Assembly (NCBI GenBank): GCA_030789695.1
Contig: CM061132.1
Span: 155,106,817-155,170,816 of the forward strand
Reading direction: 5' to 3'
Length of the DNA: 64,000 nt
Source of the DNA: Scilla litardierei
Taxonomy: Eukaryota > Streptophyta > Magnoliopsida > Asparagales > Asparagaceae
Shown: in pieces, positions 44,563-56,145 of the stretch
Layout: every line of letters starts with the position of its first letter
Numbering within the stretch: position 1 is the stretch's first letter
Made by a program: the position numbers and the translations under genes
The notes under the pieces: generated by a model
Databases searched by the model: none
The model's input: only the letters and a program-made list of their open reading frames with translations
Told to the model about the DNA's origin: nothing

Positions 44563-45928
44563 TGTAATTTTAGCCTGTAAGGATCAATACACTAGAGGGG
44601 GGGGTGAATAGTGTATATAAAAAAATGTCGCAAATAAAATGTTAGTAATATTTGTAAAGATGGCACAGAAATAAAAAGACAAGTACTGAAATTAAATCAA
44701 TCACAAACACAAAGATTTATCCTGGTTCGGATCCTTGTGATCCTACTCCAGTCCTCTACCCCGTAGAGATTTTCTATCCACTATAATCACTTGCCCCGCA
44801 AGCACGAACTTACAAAAATGGCGACACTCCCCGTGTCCCAAACGTTGTACAATCTCTAACCGAGATTCAAACATGTAAAATAATGAAATAGAAAAAACAC
44901 CTATAGCCTTGTTATAATTTTCAGAGAAAGAATTCAAGGATGGTGTTTAGAAGATGAACTTCAAGATGTAAAAGATATGTAATGAAGAGCAACACTTGAA
45001 GTTCTCTGGTTCATAAAAGAAGAGAGAGATCTATTGATTTCTTCTTACAATTATGAACACAAACAACTTTCCAAAAATGATGTTGAAAAATCCAAGTTCT
45101 TCCGTTCTTAAATGAAGAAGGAAATCTAATGATTTCTTCTTACAAATAAGAAAAGAACAACTAATGGCCTAAATCTTTAGAAAAGAGAACACTTGATTCC
45201 AACAAATAAGAGAGTAAAGAAGAGGAAAGTGTGTGAAAGAAAAGAGAGGATCTACCCCTTTATTTATAGTGTTTAGGGACGGTTGGGGACTGTAGTTAAC
45301 GTTGGAAAACGGGCAGGAACCGTCTCTGAAAATTTGGGATCAAAACGGCTAGTTTTGAAATTGGTCGACCAAAAGGACACATTGGTCGACCAAAATTTAG
45401 AGAGGGAATTTTGACCGTTGGAAGACATTTCTAGAATCTACACGGTTAGGGGAGTTTGCATATGCAATCCCATAACCAAATTCGAAGGTTTAAAATTGGT
45501 CGACCAAAATGGAGTTATTGGCTGCCAATTTTCAAAGTTATGAATTTTCGAAATTGGGAAGTGTAGATCTCTGAGGAATGGAACCTAGATGGCTAAGATA
45601 TATTATCACAAGGCTTTGTGACTCTAATAAAGTAAATTTTTACATTGATTACATAAAGCCGTAGATAGGACTGCATCTGCAACTGAATCTGAGAAGCTTC
45701 TTTGCAGGAGATCCTTATCAAGTGATTATATATCCAAGTCGTGGATTAGGTGCCTTTGTCTTTCCAGCTTCTTGATTGATATATCTGATTGAGTATGCAT
45801 GAAGATATCTCATTTGTGTGGAACTCAGCATTGATATGTATCTGCATACATAGAGTTAGTAGCACTGAATGTGTTTGTCACATCAAAATCATATGGGAAT
45901 AGAAATATGGAATTATGAAATTCCAACA
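44563..45928 (-). repeat. 5' LTR of element E
   Basis: 1,366 bp, nearly identical to 28850-30212. A minus-strand TATAAATA lies at 45268-45261. Differences include an extra G in the GGGGGG run near 44596 and about 18 substitutions. Confidence 0.95.
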
Positions 45929-45933
45929 GGTAG

Positions 45934-46108
45934 TGCATGCTGAGAAGAAGAGAACTAGGGTTACGTGCTCTAAGCAAAATCGTGGTAGTAGTGTGTTTTT
46001 ACTCACCGTACTCAACCGGGGGTATTTTCGCCATTTTTGAAAGGTTTTGCGCGGTGAGCAATTCTTAGTGGTAAACTTATATATAATCGAAATCTCGGTT
46101 ATGCGTGG
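45934..46108 (+). other. Unassigned sequence between elements E and F
   Basis: This is a continuation of the pre-insertion sequence at 28236-28849. No gene or repeat was recognised in these 175 bases. Confidence 0.4.
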
Positions 46109-46849
46109 TGTTAAGGACAAAATTGACCGAGACAGTTGTCAAGCTGACGTAGACTACTGATGCTGAGTCAGATCCTCGTCAGCAGGTGAAGTGGGGCCCT
46201 GGGATGGAAGAACCCGGGTCGAGTGATGGTAGTTGACGATGGTGCAACACTCGATCGACTTTCGGGCAGTTGAAACATCGATCGCTTGAGGCTGGGGGGG
46301 CTCGGTATCGACCCTAGACGCTGGACGATGACCGTTGATCTGCACCACAAGGACACGTTAGGAGGGTTGGATCTGGGTTCCGACCCAAATTTCATCTGAT
46401 GCTTAAGTTAGTGTGCAAATTTAAGGAAGACAGGGAGCTTGGTGCAGCTGAGATCGACACACAGAGGTTCGTCTCAGGACTGGCGGTGCAAGCTCGAATG
46501 TATAAGAGATATCAGCTGAGAAAGTAGAGTTCTATGTCTTAGACCTCGTACCTTGGAAATGTGACCCGTTCCTTTATTTATAGGCATTCAGGGCCCCTTT
46601 GGAGATGTTGAGATAATAATGACCACTCATAATGGGGCCACGATCTCCCCCCTCAAATAGGAATAAATGTTGTACACATCCTCGCGATTTACAAGCCTGC
46701 CTTTAATCCCACGTTCGAGTAAGGTGGACTCAACGGTCGATTGGCCATTGGGCTTTGACTGAGTCGATATCGGGCTTCTTTTGTGGGCTTTGTGGGCTTT
46801 AGTCATCTGTCGATCGAGTTATCTCGAATGCTGGCCCAATGGTTCAACA
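46109..46849 (-). repeat. 3' LTR of element F
   Basis: 741 bp. The sense strand starts TGTTGAACCATTGGGCC and ends TTTTGTCCTTAACA. It is a relative of the 762-bp LTR of element A and of the fragment at 1880-2165. The partner LTR is outside the window, so the left border rests on the TG...CA rule and similarity to A. Confidence 0.7.
46340..46582 (-). promoter_or_regulatory. LTR promoter TATA box and candidate leader intron (element F)
   Basis: Minus-strand TATAAATA at 46582-46575. Donor-like CCAAG/GTACGAGG starts at 46551 and acceptor-like TTGTGGTGCAG ends at 46340, giving 212 nt. The TATA-donor spacing is 31 nt here, against 45 nt in A, C and the 1880-2165 fragment. Confidence 0.5.
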
Positions 46850-47144
46850 ATGCTCCCCGTCACACGACCTTGAAGGGTCCACCTGCTGAAGTCAAGTGAT
46901 GTTACATTGCATTAATGTGGCTCGACAGTCGAGAAAATAGCACTTGAGTTCCAGGCGCAAAAACGCCCGCTTTGTCGATTCAGATGATTTGCAAGTTCGA
47001 AATCCAAGACATTCTAAGCCCTTGGATCTTTGATACATGTTTCATCATGCGGTTATCGCCTCGCCCATATAGGATGGTTCCAGCAATTGAATTCGAAAGT
47101 ATCGCTTCATTCTCTCGATTCAGATTTCCCTTCTCTCAAAAGTA

Positions 47145-48494
47145 ATGGCTTCGTCTTCCATGCCTGCCTCTGAAAGGGGCTTGGTTACGGTCATGCAAAA
47201 GAACCAGGGAGGGGTTAGGGAGCCAGGTTTTCTTGCGAATCTGAGGTCCAACGTCAAGGCTGGCCAGATTTCCGAGCTTGAGAGACATTACGCCCGTCTC
47301 GATTACCAAATCCGGGCACCTGGGAGGGACGAGAGGGTCCATCGTCCCGGCGACCAGGAAGTGGGGGTATATGTCAAAGCCTTCGAATGCGGTCTTCGAT
47401 TCCCCATGCACCCCTTCATGTGGTACATCCTGTGTACCCTGAACATCTCTCTGTGCCAATTGATGCCGAATGCTATTGGCATGATGATGGGCTTCATAGC
47501 TCTGTGTATGGTGAAAGGGATCGAGTCATCTCTGAGGTTGTTCAATTACTTTTTCTTGATCCCTTCCCTCAAAACCCCGGGCTGGTACTGGTGACGGCCC
47601 GTCAAGGTAGGAAGCTGCTCGAAGACCTCCCTTCCTCCAATCTCAAGTGGAAAGACGAGTTTGTATTCGTGGTCTTCCAGGGGGAGGCAAGTTTCTGCAC
47701 TGGTTGGATACCCCTGAATTGGGCTCTGACGAGGATAAGCCGCTGTCTAGCAAAGAGAAGAAAGCTACCGAGACATTGATGAGCCTGCCCGAGGATACGA
47801 GGTCGGTCAAGTGGTTATGGTTTGACGACGTGCTGCGTCGGACAGTGTGGATGAAAGATTGGTTCGATCATGTCCGCCAATTAATCGACTTCGTTCTTCG
47901 ACTTAACTTGTTTGTTACTTCTGCAGGCATCTCCGGTATGGACTACCAGGTGGACCCTGCACTAAGGGAGGTGGTCGAGGCTTCCATCAAAGAGGCAGAG
48001 GTGAGTATGTTGTCTCCTCGGACGTCGACTGAGGTGGAAAGGATGGCTCCACAGTCGAAGGATCGACCCATCGTTGTTGAGAGGGAGACTCAGGCGGCCC
48101 ATCCTCAGAAGAAGAAGAAGGAAAAGCCCGCCTCCGAATTTGAGGTTGTGGCTCTAGATGGGGCCAAGAAGAGACGGCGACTCGTTCTCAGCGACTCGGA
48201 GTTGTCTGGGTCGAATGCAGCCGCCGAGTAGGTCTCTCAGCCAGGGAGGGATACTCTTCACGAGGATGATTTGGGAAGGACTCAGATCCCACCGAAGTTT
48301 CACATGCATAAGGACTCCTGGCCTTGGGGGGTCTGTCCCCCATGTATGGTTGTCTGAGGACATCCCCGATGAATATAGGTCGATTTTGCTGGAAAGTCTC
48401 CTCAGGCTCCACTCGACTGCTTGGAGGAGGAGCTTGTTTGGGCGGAATTTCGGTTGAGGCGTGGAGGTTTCGCTCTTCTTAATTGCAGGACTGC
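47145..48494 (+). pseudogene. Antisense gene of element F, 5' part
   Basis: The ATG at 47145 opens exon 1 (MASSSMPASERG), with the same domain as in A and C (YARLDYQIRAPGRDERVHRP, EVGVYVKAFECGLRFPMHPF, NISLCQLMPNAIGMMMGF). Frames shift near 47590 and again near 47690. The intron 1 donor position (47858) reads AAAG/ATTGG, so the GT is lost; the acceptor TTCTGCAG ends at 47926, and a Gly-Ile-Ser-Gly-Met junction follows. Exon 2 is Lys/Glu-rich (QKKKKEKPASEFE) with an in-frame TAG at 48229-48231, and homologous reading continues to the insertion of D at 48494. A TATA-like CATATAGGAT lies about 77 bases before the ATG. Confidence 0.75.
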
Positions 48495-49796
48495 TGTTGG
48501 AGAATATATGCCCATAAGGCATTTATCCATAAGTATACGTCTTGTTCATACTGTATATGGTACGTATTATTCTAAGTATAAAAACGTTCGTATTAATATA
48601 CTTAGATAATATCCATAGACTTATAGTTAGGTCCTTACGTATCTAGATGAGATCTCGATTATGAGTAAGTAAGTGACCGAATAGAAACGAAAGTCTTAAA
48701 CGGTTCGTGGTCATAGATGTGTCGAGAACTGGATATCGACACATCGGATAGACCACTGTGTCTTAGTCATACCTTAGGATAATGATGATCTCATAGTCAT
48801 TCGACTTGGTGAAGTCGGAGACGAGACACAGGTGCTCATTGGAGAATGAGTTCACTGAACGACCACATAAGAGTTATTAAATGGTTAACTTTAACTGAAC
48901 TGTTTTAATAACCCTAGGGTAATGATAGGTTAGCTGGTCCTTAAGACCTGAAGTCATTTGTACAAACCTGTGAGTGAATGGTGTAGCTTAGACCTATGAT
49001 ATAGCTTCGAGGCTAGGCCTGCTGAAAGATCTTAGGTTGAGCTGCACCCGAAGCTCTCGAGGCGAGTAGATGACTAAGATGGGATTCGTCACTTCCGTTA
49101 AAGGGAAGTTAGTGTTACAGGCTCAATATGATCTTTGTGTTAATCCTCGGCCGGGGTGCGTTGTAAGAAGTACAACGTGCATACAACAAAGACCGCCGTA
49201 TACTGACCAATGTTGTCTAATAGGGTTGACAGTAAACCATACCCTAGGCCAACAGAAACACAGTATTGACGAAGGAACTACGGCTAACGGAGTTCGTCAC
49301 TAACACAGTCAATACAAACCCAATGATACTTTTGTCAAAGGGTCGATCACGTTATGATGATTCTGAAACAGGGACGACAGCTACTGCTCGTAGTGACCGT
49401 CGTCTAGGGGTTTCGAGCCCCAACCTATAGTAAGGTCAGGCTGTAGGGTCTCACACCGAGTAGTGTTCGTGTCTTAGTAATATGAAGATTGAATAGAGAG
49501 AGATATCATTTGATGATATTCACAAAGCTTGTTGTGAATGTTAGTCGCAATAGTAATAGGGACAAACGTTGCATTTGATGCAAACTATGATTAAACGTGT
49601 CGTAAATTGGTTACGACAAATTTAGTAGGAACAAATATATTGGAAGCGGTTACCTGGATGACGGGATCGTCCCGGTCAAAACACAGGTTTAAACCGTGTC
49701 CAAATCAGAGCTTAAACGAGCCCGGAAACGCGAAAACAGTCCAAGGCGAAGTGGGTTAGACCCACTGGGCTAATAAGCCCATAGGCAAAGGCAAAC

Positions 49797-49975
49797 GGGC
49801 GCAGCCCGTTGGATACAGCAGGCGCACACCTGCTGCAGCAGCGGGCATCGCACGCTGGCTGCAGCGGGCGGGCGCCCGCTGCGGCAGCGGGCGCACACCC
49901 GCTGCCCAGCGGGCGTGCAGCCCGCCTTTGTCCCCTTGGGCGGGCGCGTGCGCTAAGCTTAGCGGGTGCGCCCGC
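49797..49975. repeat. GC-rich CAGCGGGC/GCCCGCTG repeat block (5' LTR of D)
   Basis: Interspersed direct and inverted copies of CAGCGGGCG and CGCCCGCTGC, forming many possible hairpins. The matching block in the 3' LTR (about 58686-58935) is longer by about 70 bases, which explains the LTR length difference. Confidence 0.85.
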
Positions 49976-50303
49976 AACTTAAGTTAATTTAGGGTTTTTT
50001 GAAACCCCAAATGACGGCTACGAATTTTGATAATTTGCTCAACTTTGAGCAATTGTTTGAGGGGTCAAACGAAGTCGAAATTCGTCCCCGTCAGTTCCTA
50101 CGCGTTCACCATTAGAAGCTCTTCAGATTGATAGCTTGTTTGGTGTCTAAGGTTTAATGTGCAAAGAGAATTAATTAGTTAAAGTTTGCTTTTATGAAAA
50201 GCTCACTTAAACTTGAAATTAAGCCAAATTGGCTTAATTGATTTTTCTCCCATTTGCGAAATGTCCCACATTGCTCGCAACGAAGGAGTGAGTGCCGACT
50301 CCC

Positions 50304-50313
50304 TATATAAATA
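50304..50313 (+). promoter_or_regulatory. TATA box of element D
   Basis: TATATAAATA in CTCCCTATATAAATAGGGG. It also occurs in the 3' LTR at 59259-59268. It is a strong plant TATA context. The transcript start should lie about 30 bases downstream. Confidence 0.75.
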
Positions 50314-50916
50314 GGGGTGCACCCTCTTCGTTGAAAAACACACCAAGCCATCGATCGAGTAGCTCCAGACTTTTAGAGCAAGCTCGATCGACGACTAAAT
50401 TATTCTCTCTCTCTCTTCCTGTTCTTCGGAGTAGTCCTAGCAAGACTACGAAGGGGGTTTGGATCTTGATCCGGACTTATAAGACGCGGGTTCTTCTCAA
50501 GTGAAACTTTCTACCGCGTGTGATCGGCTCGGAGGCGAAAGTCGGCTCGGGCGGATCGGTGCGAGGGTGCGAGGCGGCTCAGGCGGATCGAGTCAAAGCG
50601 GCTCGGCTACAGGAGCTTCTGAAGACGGTGCGGTACATCTTGCCTGCTCCAGGGCCAATATTCCGGGTATGTGGTTAAGTAATTTTAGTGTAGATTTAAT
50701 TAGTCTCTTTAGAGTAGATCCCTCTTGGGGTGGTCAGATCCACCCCAAGTTGGCATAGATCGGGCTAGGTTCTGGCTCCCCAGAGCCTAGCTAAATAGTT
50801 TAGATAGTCTAGAAATTTTGAATTTCGTTTTTCCGCTGCGCTTTTATGCCTCTGTGGTCCGTCTGACTTAGGACGGACACAGATCCGAGCTCTGGGGTCC
50901 GCCGAAACCCCAACAA

Positions 50917-50932
50917 TGGTATCAGAGCCACG
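50917..50932 (+). other. Primer-binding site of element D
   Basis: TGGTATCAGAGCCACG, one base after the 5' LTR; the first 12 bases match the complement of the initiator tRNA-Met 3' end. Confidence 0.95.
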
Positions 50933-51355
50933 GTTATGCTATAGATCTATTATAGCGATTTTTTTAAATCTTTTAAATTGCTTAATTTTAACATACGAAC
51001 TATTTTAGCTTTATGTTAAAATTAGTTTAAAAATGTTTTGTGTTTTAAATTTTTTTTTGCAACACAGAAATTTTTTGGGGAAAATTTAATTTTATGCGAT
51101 AAATTTTAAATGTGTCTCTATTGTTTAAATGCTTCATATAAAGTTTTTTTATGAGATATAAATATTTTTCGAAGCATTTAATGTTTATGTAACTTTAAAG
51201 AAATATTTTATTTTTGAAATTTAATTTTTTCTTAAGTAACATAAAGATTAGAAATTTTAAAAACTTTATTTGAAAGCTTTTAAATCAATTTCTAATGATT
51301 TTAAAATTGTTTTAGAGGATATGTAATTCATAGAACTATTTTATTTTCATGAGAT

Positions 51356-53816
51356 TGTAACGACTCGCTCTCGGGTCCGTTACTGTTTGGAACATGTGCA
51401 AGTCCTGCTAGGCACCAATGAAGTCAATACATGCTCTGTTGCAGAAATACGCTAAAATACTCATACATGGAAGTGGTATAAACCTTATTACAAACCAGCA
51501 GTGTACATGAAAGGAAATACAACTCGAAGTACAAATACACACTAAGCAAGCCACTCTGATACATTAAATAATAAAACACTCTCACACTCACACTTAGTAA
51601 CCAGCGTCCTCCTGGTCAAACTCTACAGCAAACTCAGCGTCTGCAGTCTCTGTTGCAACTTCTTCAACCTGTGCCGTATCTGGCGAGACCACCACAAAAA
51701 GAAGGGTCGCCAGGATCAGACGTAACTCAAAATAACTCTAGCATGATATTTAAAACATTAAACGAGCATGGAAAAACTAGCATGGCAAACTAAAAAATAA
51801 AGTGCGATCAATAGAGCAGAAAAGTAACATAGCAGTCTACTTCTATCAGCAATAAACAATATTTAAAATAACCAGTTACGAGATTTTTAGTTGTGCCTGA
51901 GCCTACGTGACTTATAAAGGGAAGTATGATATGCTACCAAGAGTCCACCTGATATCCCGGGTTACAACAATATGGTACAGTACAATCATAACGGTACAAT
52001 CATAACAGTACTATTCAACAAAACGATACGGTTCAATCAAAACGGTACTATTCACTACAGATCGGACTGGTCGCTCCCGCACTTCCACAATTATAAGTTA
52101 CCCCAAAAACCCAGTGTGTGTGTGTGCATGCAGGTTACCGTACTTACCATTTACGAGTCAATTACTATTCTAACTTTTCCAATTACTTCTTTCGGTTAAG
52201 CAAGTCACAGAGTCCAATTCAATTTACGGTACGGTGCAATTACGATCTGTGCAAATTATCGAGTTTAGCTAACTGTTTAAGTGAAACACTTTGCTAATAA
52301 CAAGAAGCTAATTTAGCATGCATCAATATTGTTTTTAAACCCCATAGCTAGGGTACGATGAGGTACCAAATCGCCTTGTCGTGAAAGGCGCGTTTCAATC
52401 AGTGGTAGCGACACCTGGGTTCACACGGTACAAATGAGTTAGCTACACAAATTGTTAACATGCTAAGAAACTTAACTTAATAACTTATTTAATAACTTAA
52501 TCTAAACTCATATATTACTTATACATATAACTTAACTTATAAAATAACTTTATATTAAAAATTTATATTGACTTAACTTTTTAACTAATTAGCTAACATA
52601 ACATGACATATAGGTATAACTTAATCTTAACTGATATCAGCCCACTTGGGTTTTAATAGCAAGTTATTAGTTATTAATAATAACTAATATCTTCTCTCAC
52701 TATTAGGTAATGTAGGCACCACAACCAATTAATAACCTTACCTTATCTGTCTCCTCCAGTTCCCCTTCTCTCTCTGTCTTCTCTTCGATCTGCTCTTCGT
52801 TTCTTTCTTCTTCTTCTTCTTTTTCGTTGCAACAGAGGGGAAACAAGCAAGGGGGGCGGCGCGGTGCGGCGCTGGGGTCCGGCGACCTGGAGAGCGGCCG
52901 GGGGCGGCGGCTCAAGGGGGCACAGCGCAAGGGGAGGCCAAAGGGCGGCGCGACGTTCCGGGCGACGCGAGGGGGCGGTGAGCGGCGGGATCCGGCAGGG
53001 GGCAGCAACGCAAGGCCGGGGGCGGCTGGCACGGGGCTCGGGCGGCACGAGGCGGGGGGGGGGGGGGTCGCGGGGGTCGGCAGCGTGTAGGCGCAAAGGT
53101 GGGGGAAATGAAATTGGAAGATGGTGGGGTTGAAATTGGGTTGTATGTAGGGTTGATTTCCAGACTCTCAATTTCTTAATTTCTCTCTTCAATTTCAGAT
53201 TGGTATTTGATTTGGGTTGCTTGATTTTGGATTTTGGATTTATGTTTCTGGTTTGTTTGGGGGAGAGGAAGGCTGATTGTTGTGTGGTTGAAGGGGAATG
53301 ATGAAGGTGAAGGGTTGTGATGGCTGATCGTCGTTGTATGGAGGATGAGGTGGGTGATCCTTGAAGTAGTAAGAGGCATGGAGACATGGTTCATTAATCA
53401 GGGGGAATTTAGTCAAGGGTTAGGTTTTCTCATTAAGACGAGGAAGAGTTTGCAAGAGAAGAGTTTGAACGTGGAAGAGGCGTGTCAAACGAATCAGACT
53501 TAACATTAATGAAGATGGTTAGGGGATGAATCTGGCATAGAGGTGAGAAAAACGTGGGAGGGTGAATTAATTAATTAATTAATTAATTAATTAATGGTAA
53601 ATTAAAATTATTGGTAATTAATAAAATAAATTAGTAATCGTAATTTGTAATTGGTAAAATAAATTAGCTAAGGTAATAACTATAGTAACTATTAAACTAC
53701 GGTGAAAAATTTAGACGCGCTCGCGTCGACTCTACGGATAAAAACACTCGGACAATCGGAAGTAAAATTACAAGCACACACGCAATTAAACATACCTAAA
53801 AATACCGGCCGTTACA
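51356..53816 (-). mobile_element. Solo LTR J, Tekay-like gypsy, minus orientation
   Basis: 2,461 bp, TGTAACGACTCGCTC...GGCCGTTACA on plus, with target duplication GAGAT at 51351-51355 and 53817-53821. The sense start TGTAACGGCCGGTATTTTTAGG resembles the element B LTR start (TGTAACAGCCTGTATTTTTAG). It has the same order of a 3' acidic tail, a GC-rich block (52850-53080, with a run of about 14 G) and an AT-rich part, plus an (AATT)n run near 53565. No internal region is present, so it is a product of LTR-LTR recombination inside the leader of D. Confidence 0.92.
51594..51668 (-). other. Acidic terminal exon-like frame in solo LTR J
   Basis: After an acceptor-like GGCACAG (ending 51669), 24 codons read VEEVATETADAEF...EDAGY and a stop. 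It is similar in position and charge to the short acidic frames in the element B LTRs and in G. It has no ATG of its own. Confidence 0.35.
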
Positions 53817-53821
53817 GAGAT

Positions 53822-55311
53822 GAATAGATAATTAGTTTCTTTTAAATTACATATAAGTTTCTAAAATTATTTATGCGATATTTTAATTTTAGAAATGATT
53901 GATTAAAATTTTAAAGTCTAGGTTTTTAAAATTATTTGATAATTTTATACCTAGTTTTATGTGATAAAATGTTTTGAAGCTTTAAAATTTTATCTTCAAA
54001 TTTAATTGTTAAATTTTAGATTTGCATGTTTTTATTATGTAGATAATTTTAAACTTGCAAATACTCGTTAGATGTCACTAGTAATGAAACTTTCATTTAT
54101 GCTGATAAATTAGTTGTTTCATTTTTAATGGACATATTGAATAATGTATTCATAAACCTTATTAGGTTAGCCATAAAATGTTTAAAATTTTATGAAATGA
54201 AATTTTAATTAATTAGTGACATGATATCCTTGATAAAACAAAACAACATCAAAATCTAATACCAGATTAGGTTAGTCCCTTTGTTTGTAAATCATATCAT
54301 TAAAACGTATAATTGATGATTTTCATAAAAGACAAATGTTGAATTGTTTTATAAAAATCCTAATTAGATTGGGGTAGCACGTTGAACGATGAACCTTATA
54401 GTTGATAAGGACTTAATAAAAATTGTTCAACAAATTCATAAAATTTCGAATTTTAGGATCCACTAGTTGATAAGTATTAACTTGTTTTCTTAATTAAAAG
54501 CCATTTAGTTGTTTGGAAAACATAGAATTGATGAAAACTCCTTCAATGGATCATGATGTCGGTCAATGTGCTTGGCTAAGTTTGCTGGACCAACCTAGCT
54601 AGACTGGGTAACAAGTGGTCCTGGCTTAGTCAAATTCCCTGGCCGCGTCCGCTGGACCGCAAGGAGTCGATTCATGACTGTGTAAGTCCATCGACTATAC
54701 CTAAGTCAATACGATAATAATCTTGTTCAAGATAAATCGTAGCCCTCCTTGTTTTAGGAGTTGGCAACTGTAAGAAACATGTTACGGTTGTTGAGCTACA
54801 CTCAAGCTGTGATATGTCAATCTTATAGAAACCGATTTCTTGATTGACATCTTGACCTGACTGAAACCGTTGTCTCATCCTTCGAGCATCGGCGTAAGTC
54901 TAACCAAGATTGTAGTCTAAGTCCTGACCCAAACCAACGTGTCGTGTATACACCGAGCGGCGGGGCAAGTCAGGCTAGACACGAAAACAAGGGTCCGACT
55001 AGGCTAGCCATTGTGATCCGGTTGAGCACACTCATGATCACAAATGACTAGGGGTAAAAATCGATAGGGAATCATAATAGATATGATTGACGACAAGTTC
55101 GTCTACCGACTGCAGAGTCAGACAACTTGTTGAGACACACTTAAGGTTGTCAGACTCATGGTAGTCGGATCCCTCTCTCACAAATGTTATTTTATAATAA
55201 ATTGTTTATTATTATGGCTTTAATAAATTTAGTGGGAGAATATAGTTTTATTAAAAACCATTAAAACTATACTACGAACATATACTGACTAAAGTATCTA
55301 TAAAATACAGA
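53822..55311 (+). other. Leader of element D, right part
   Basis: AT-rich non-coding sequence between solo LTR J and gag; the left part of the leader is 50933-51350. No open frame with conserved features was seen. This leader is unusually long for copia elements (about 1.9 kb without J). Confidence 0.6.
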
Positions 55312-56145
55312 ATGGATTCGGGTCTTAGATATATGGTTGAGAAAAACGTGCTGGATGGAACGAACTACAAAGACTGGCTTAGGAACATTAAGTTGGTCCT
55401 TTCCCTAGCCGGGATAGGATACGTACTGTTCGAGGACGCTCCAGATAAGCCCGATGAATATTCGACCCACGAGGAAAAAGAAGCCTATAAGCTGTACCAG
55501 AGGGATGCAGAGAAGGCCAGGTGCCTTACTCTGGCTTCGATGAGCAACGAGCTGCAGAGGAAGCATGAACATATGGATGTTCAAAGTATGCTTCTCAATG
55601 CACAAGAGTTGTACGGCAAGCGCTCTCGAGCTGACAAATTCGAAGCCACGAGCAACCTCTGGGGCACCAAGATGGGGGCAGGGCCCGTACAGGATCATGT
55701 TATCAAGATGATCGGGTACGTAGAGGATGCCGCCCAGTTAGGATTTGTCTTGGACAATGAGATGTCCATAGACATTATCCTAAAGGCTTTGACTCCTGAG
55801 TTTAAGCCTTTCATCACTGGTTTTATAATGAACAATCTTGAAACGAATCTTCCTGGTCTCCTCAATATGCTTAGGCAATTTAAGGAGATTGAGAAGAAGC
55901 CGACTGCATTGGTTGTTGGCTCTGCTTATTTCGACCAGCCGAAAGGCAAGGGTAAGAAGAGGCAGGTCCCGCAACCTGTGAAGGTGAAGAAAGGGAAGAA
56001 AAGGACTAAAGGGGCCCCGTCGAAATCTGAGTGCTTCTATTTCCACAAGATTGGCCACTGGAAGAGGAACTGTAAGATCTATCTTGCAGAGAAGAAGAAG
56101 GGGCATACGGATGCCTCCACCTCAGGTACAAATTCAATTCAATAA
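55312..56145 (+). CDS. Element D gag
   Basis: 277 residues, uninterrupted. The ATG at 55312 is followed by the copia gag (UBN2-like) domain: NVLDGTNYKDWLRNIKLVL, then RCLTLASMSNELQRKHEHMD and FITGFIMNNLETNLPGLLNML. A basic KGKKRQVPQPVKVKKGKK tract precedes a zinc knuckle at residues 241-254 (CFYFHKIGHWKRNC). The second Cys of the CCHC is Phe244, so metal binding is doubtful. There is no pol frame downstream. Intact ORF status with a mutated knuckle suggests either recent loss or tolerance. The product would package the element RNA into particles made with a partner's enzymes. Confidence 0.9.
   Translation: MDSGLRYMVEKNVLDGTNYKDWLRNIKLVLSLAGIGYVLFEDAPDKPDEYSTHEEKEAYKLYQRDAEKARCLTLASMSNELQRKHEHMDVQSMLLNAQELYGKRSRADKFEATSNLWGTKMGAGPVQDHVIKMIGYVEDAAQLGFVLDNEMSIDIILKALTPEFKPFITGFIMNNLETNLPGLLNMLRQFKEIEKKPTALVVGSAYFDQPKGKGKKRQVPQPVKVKKGKKRTKGAPSKSECFYFHKIGHWKRNCKIYLAEKKKGHTDASTSGTNSIQ

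Larger units (their letters stand above)
28850..45928 (-). mobile_element. Element E: SIRE/Maximus-like Ty1/copia retrotransposon, nearly complete but defective
   Basis: Both LTRs, the tRNA-iMet primer-binding site, gag, protease, integrase, RT, RNase H, a long 3' region and the polypurine tract are present on the minus strand. The target duplication GGTAG flanks it (28845-28849 and 45929-45933). The polypurine tract AAAAAGGGGGAGAATG and the long acidic coiled-coil gag fit the SIRE/Maximus clade. Element C is inserted in pol between RT and the RNase H-proximal part. Without C the element is about 9.46 kb. The LTRs differ at about 18 of 1,363 positions by eye, so it is young. Confidence 0.93.
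48495..50915 (+). repeat. 5' LTR of element D
   Basis: 2,421 bp from TGTTGGAGAATATATGCC to GAAACCCCAACA. It carries a GC-rich CCCGCTG/CAGCGGGC repeat block, a TATA box at 50304 and a C(TC)n stretch near 50405. Confidence 0.95.

Noticed and set aside
50917..50932. tRNA-like match to initiator tRNA-Met
   Set aside because: Only the 3'-end complement is present, at an LTR border. It is a primer-binding site, not a tRNA gene. The same holds for 44545-44560.
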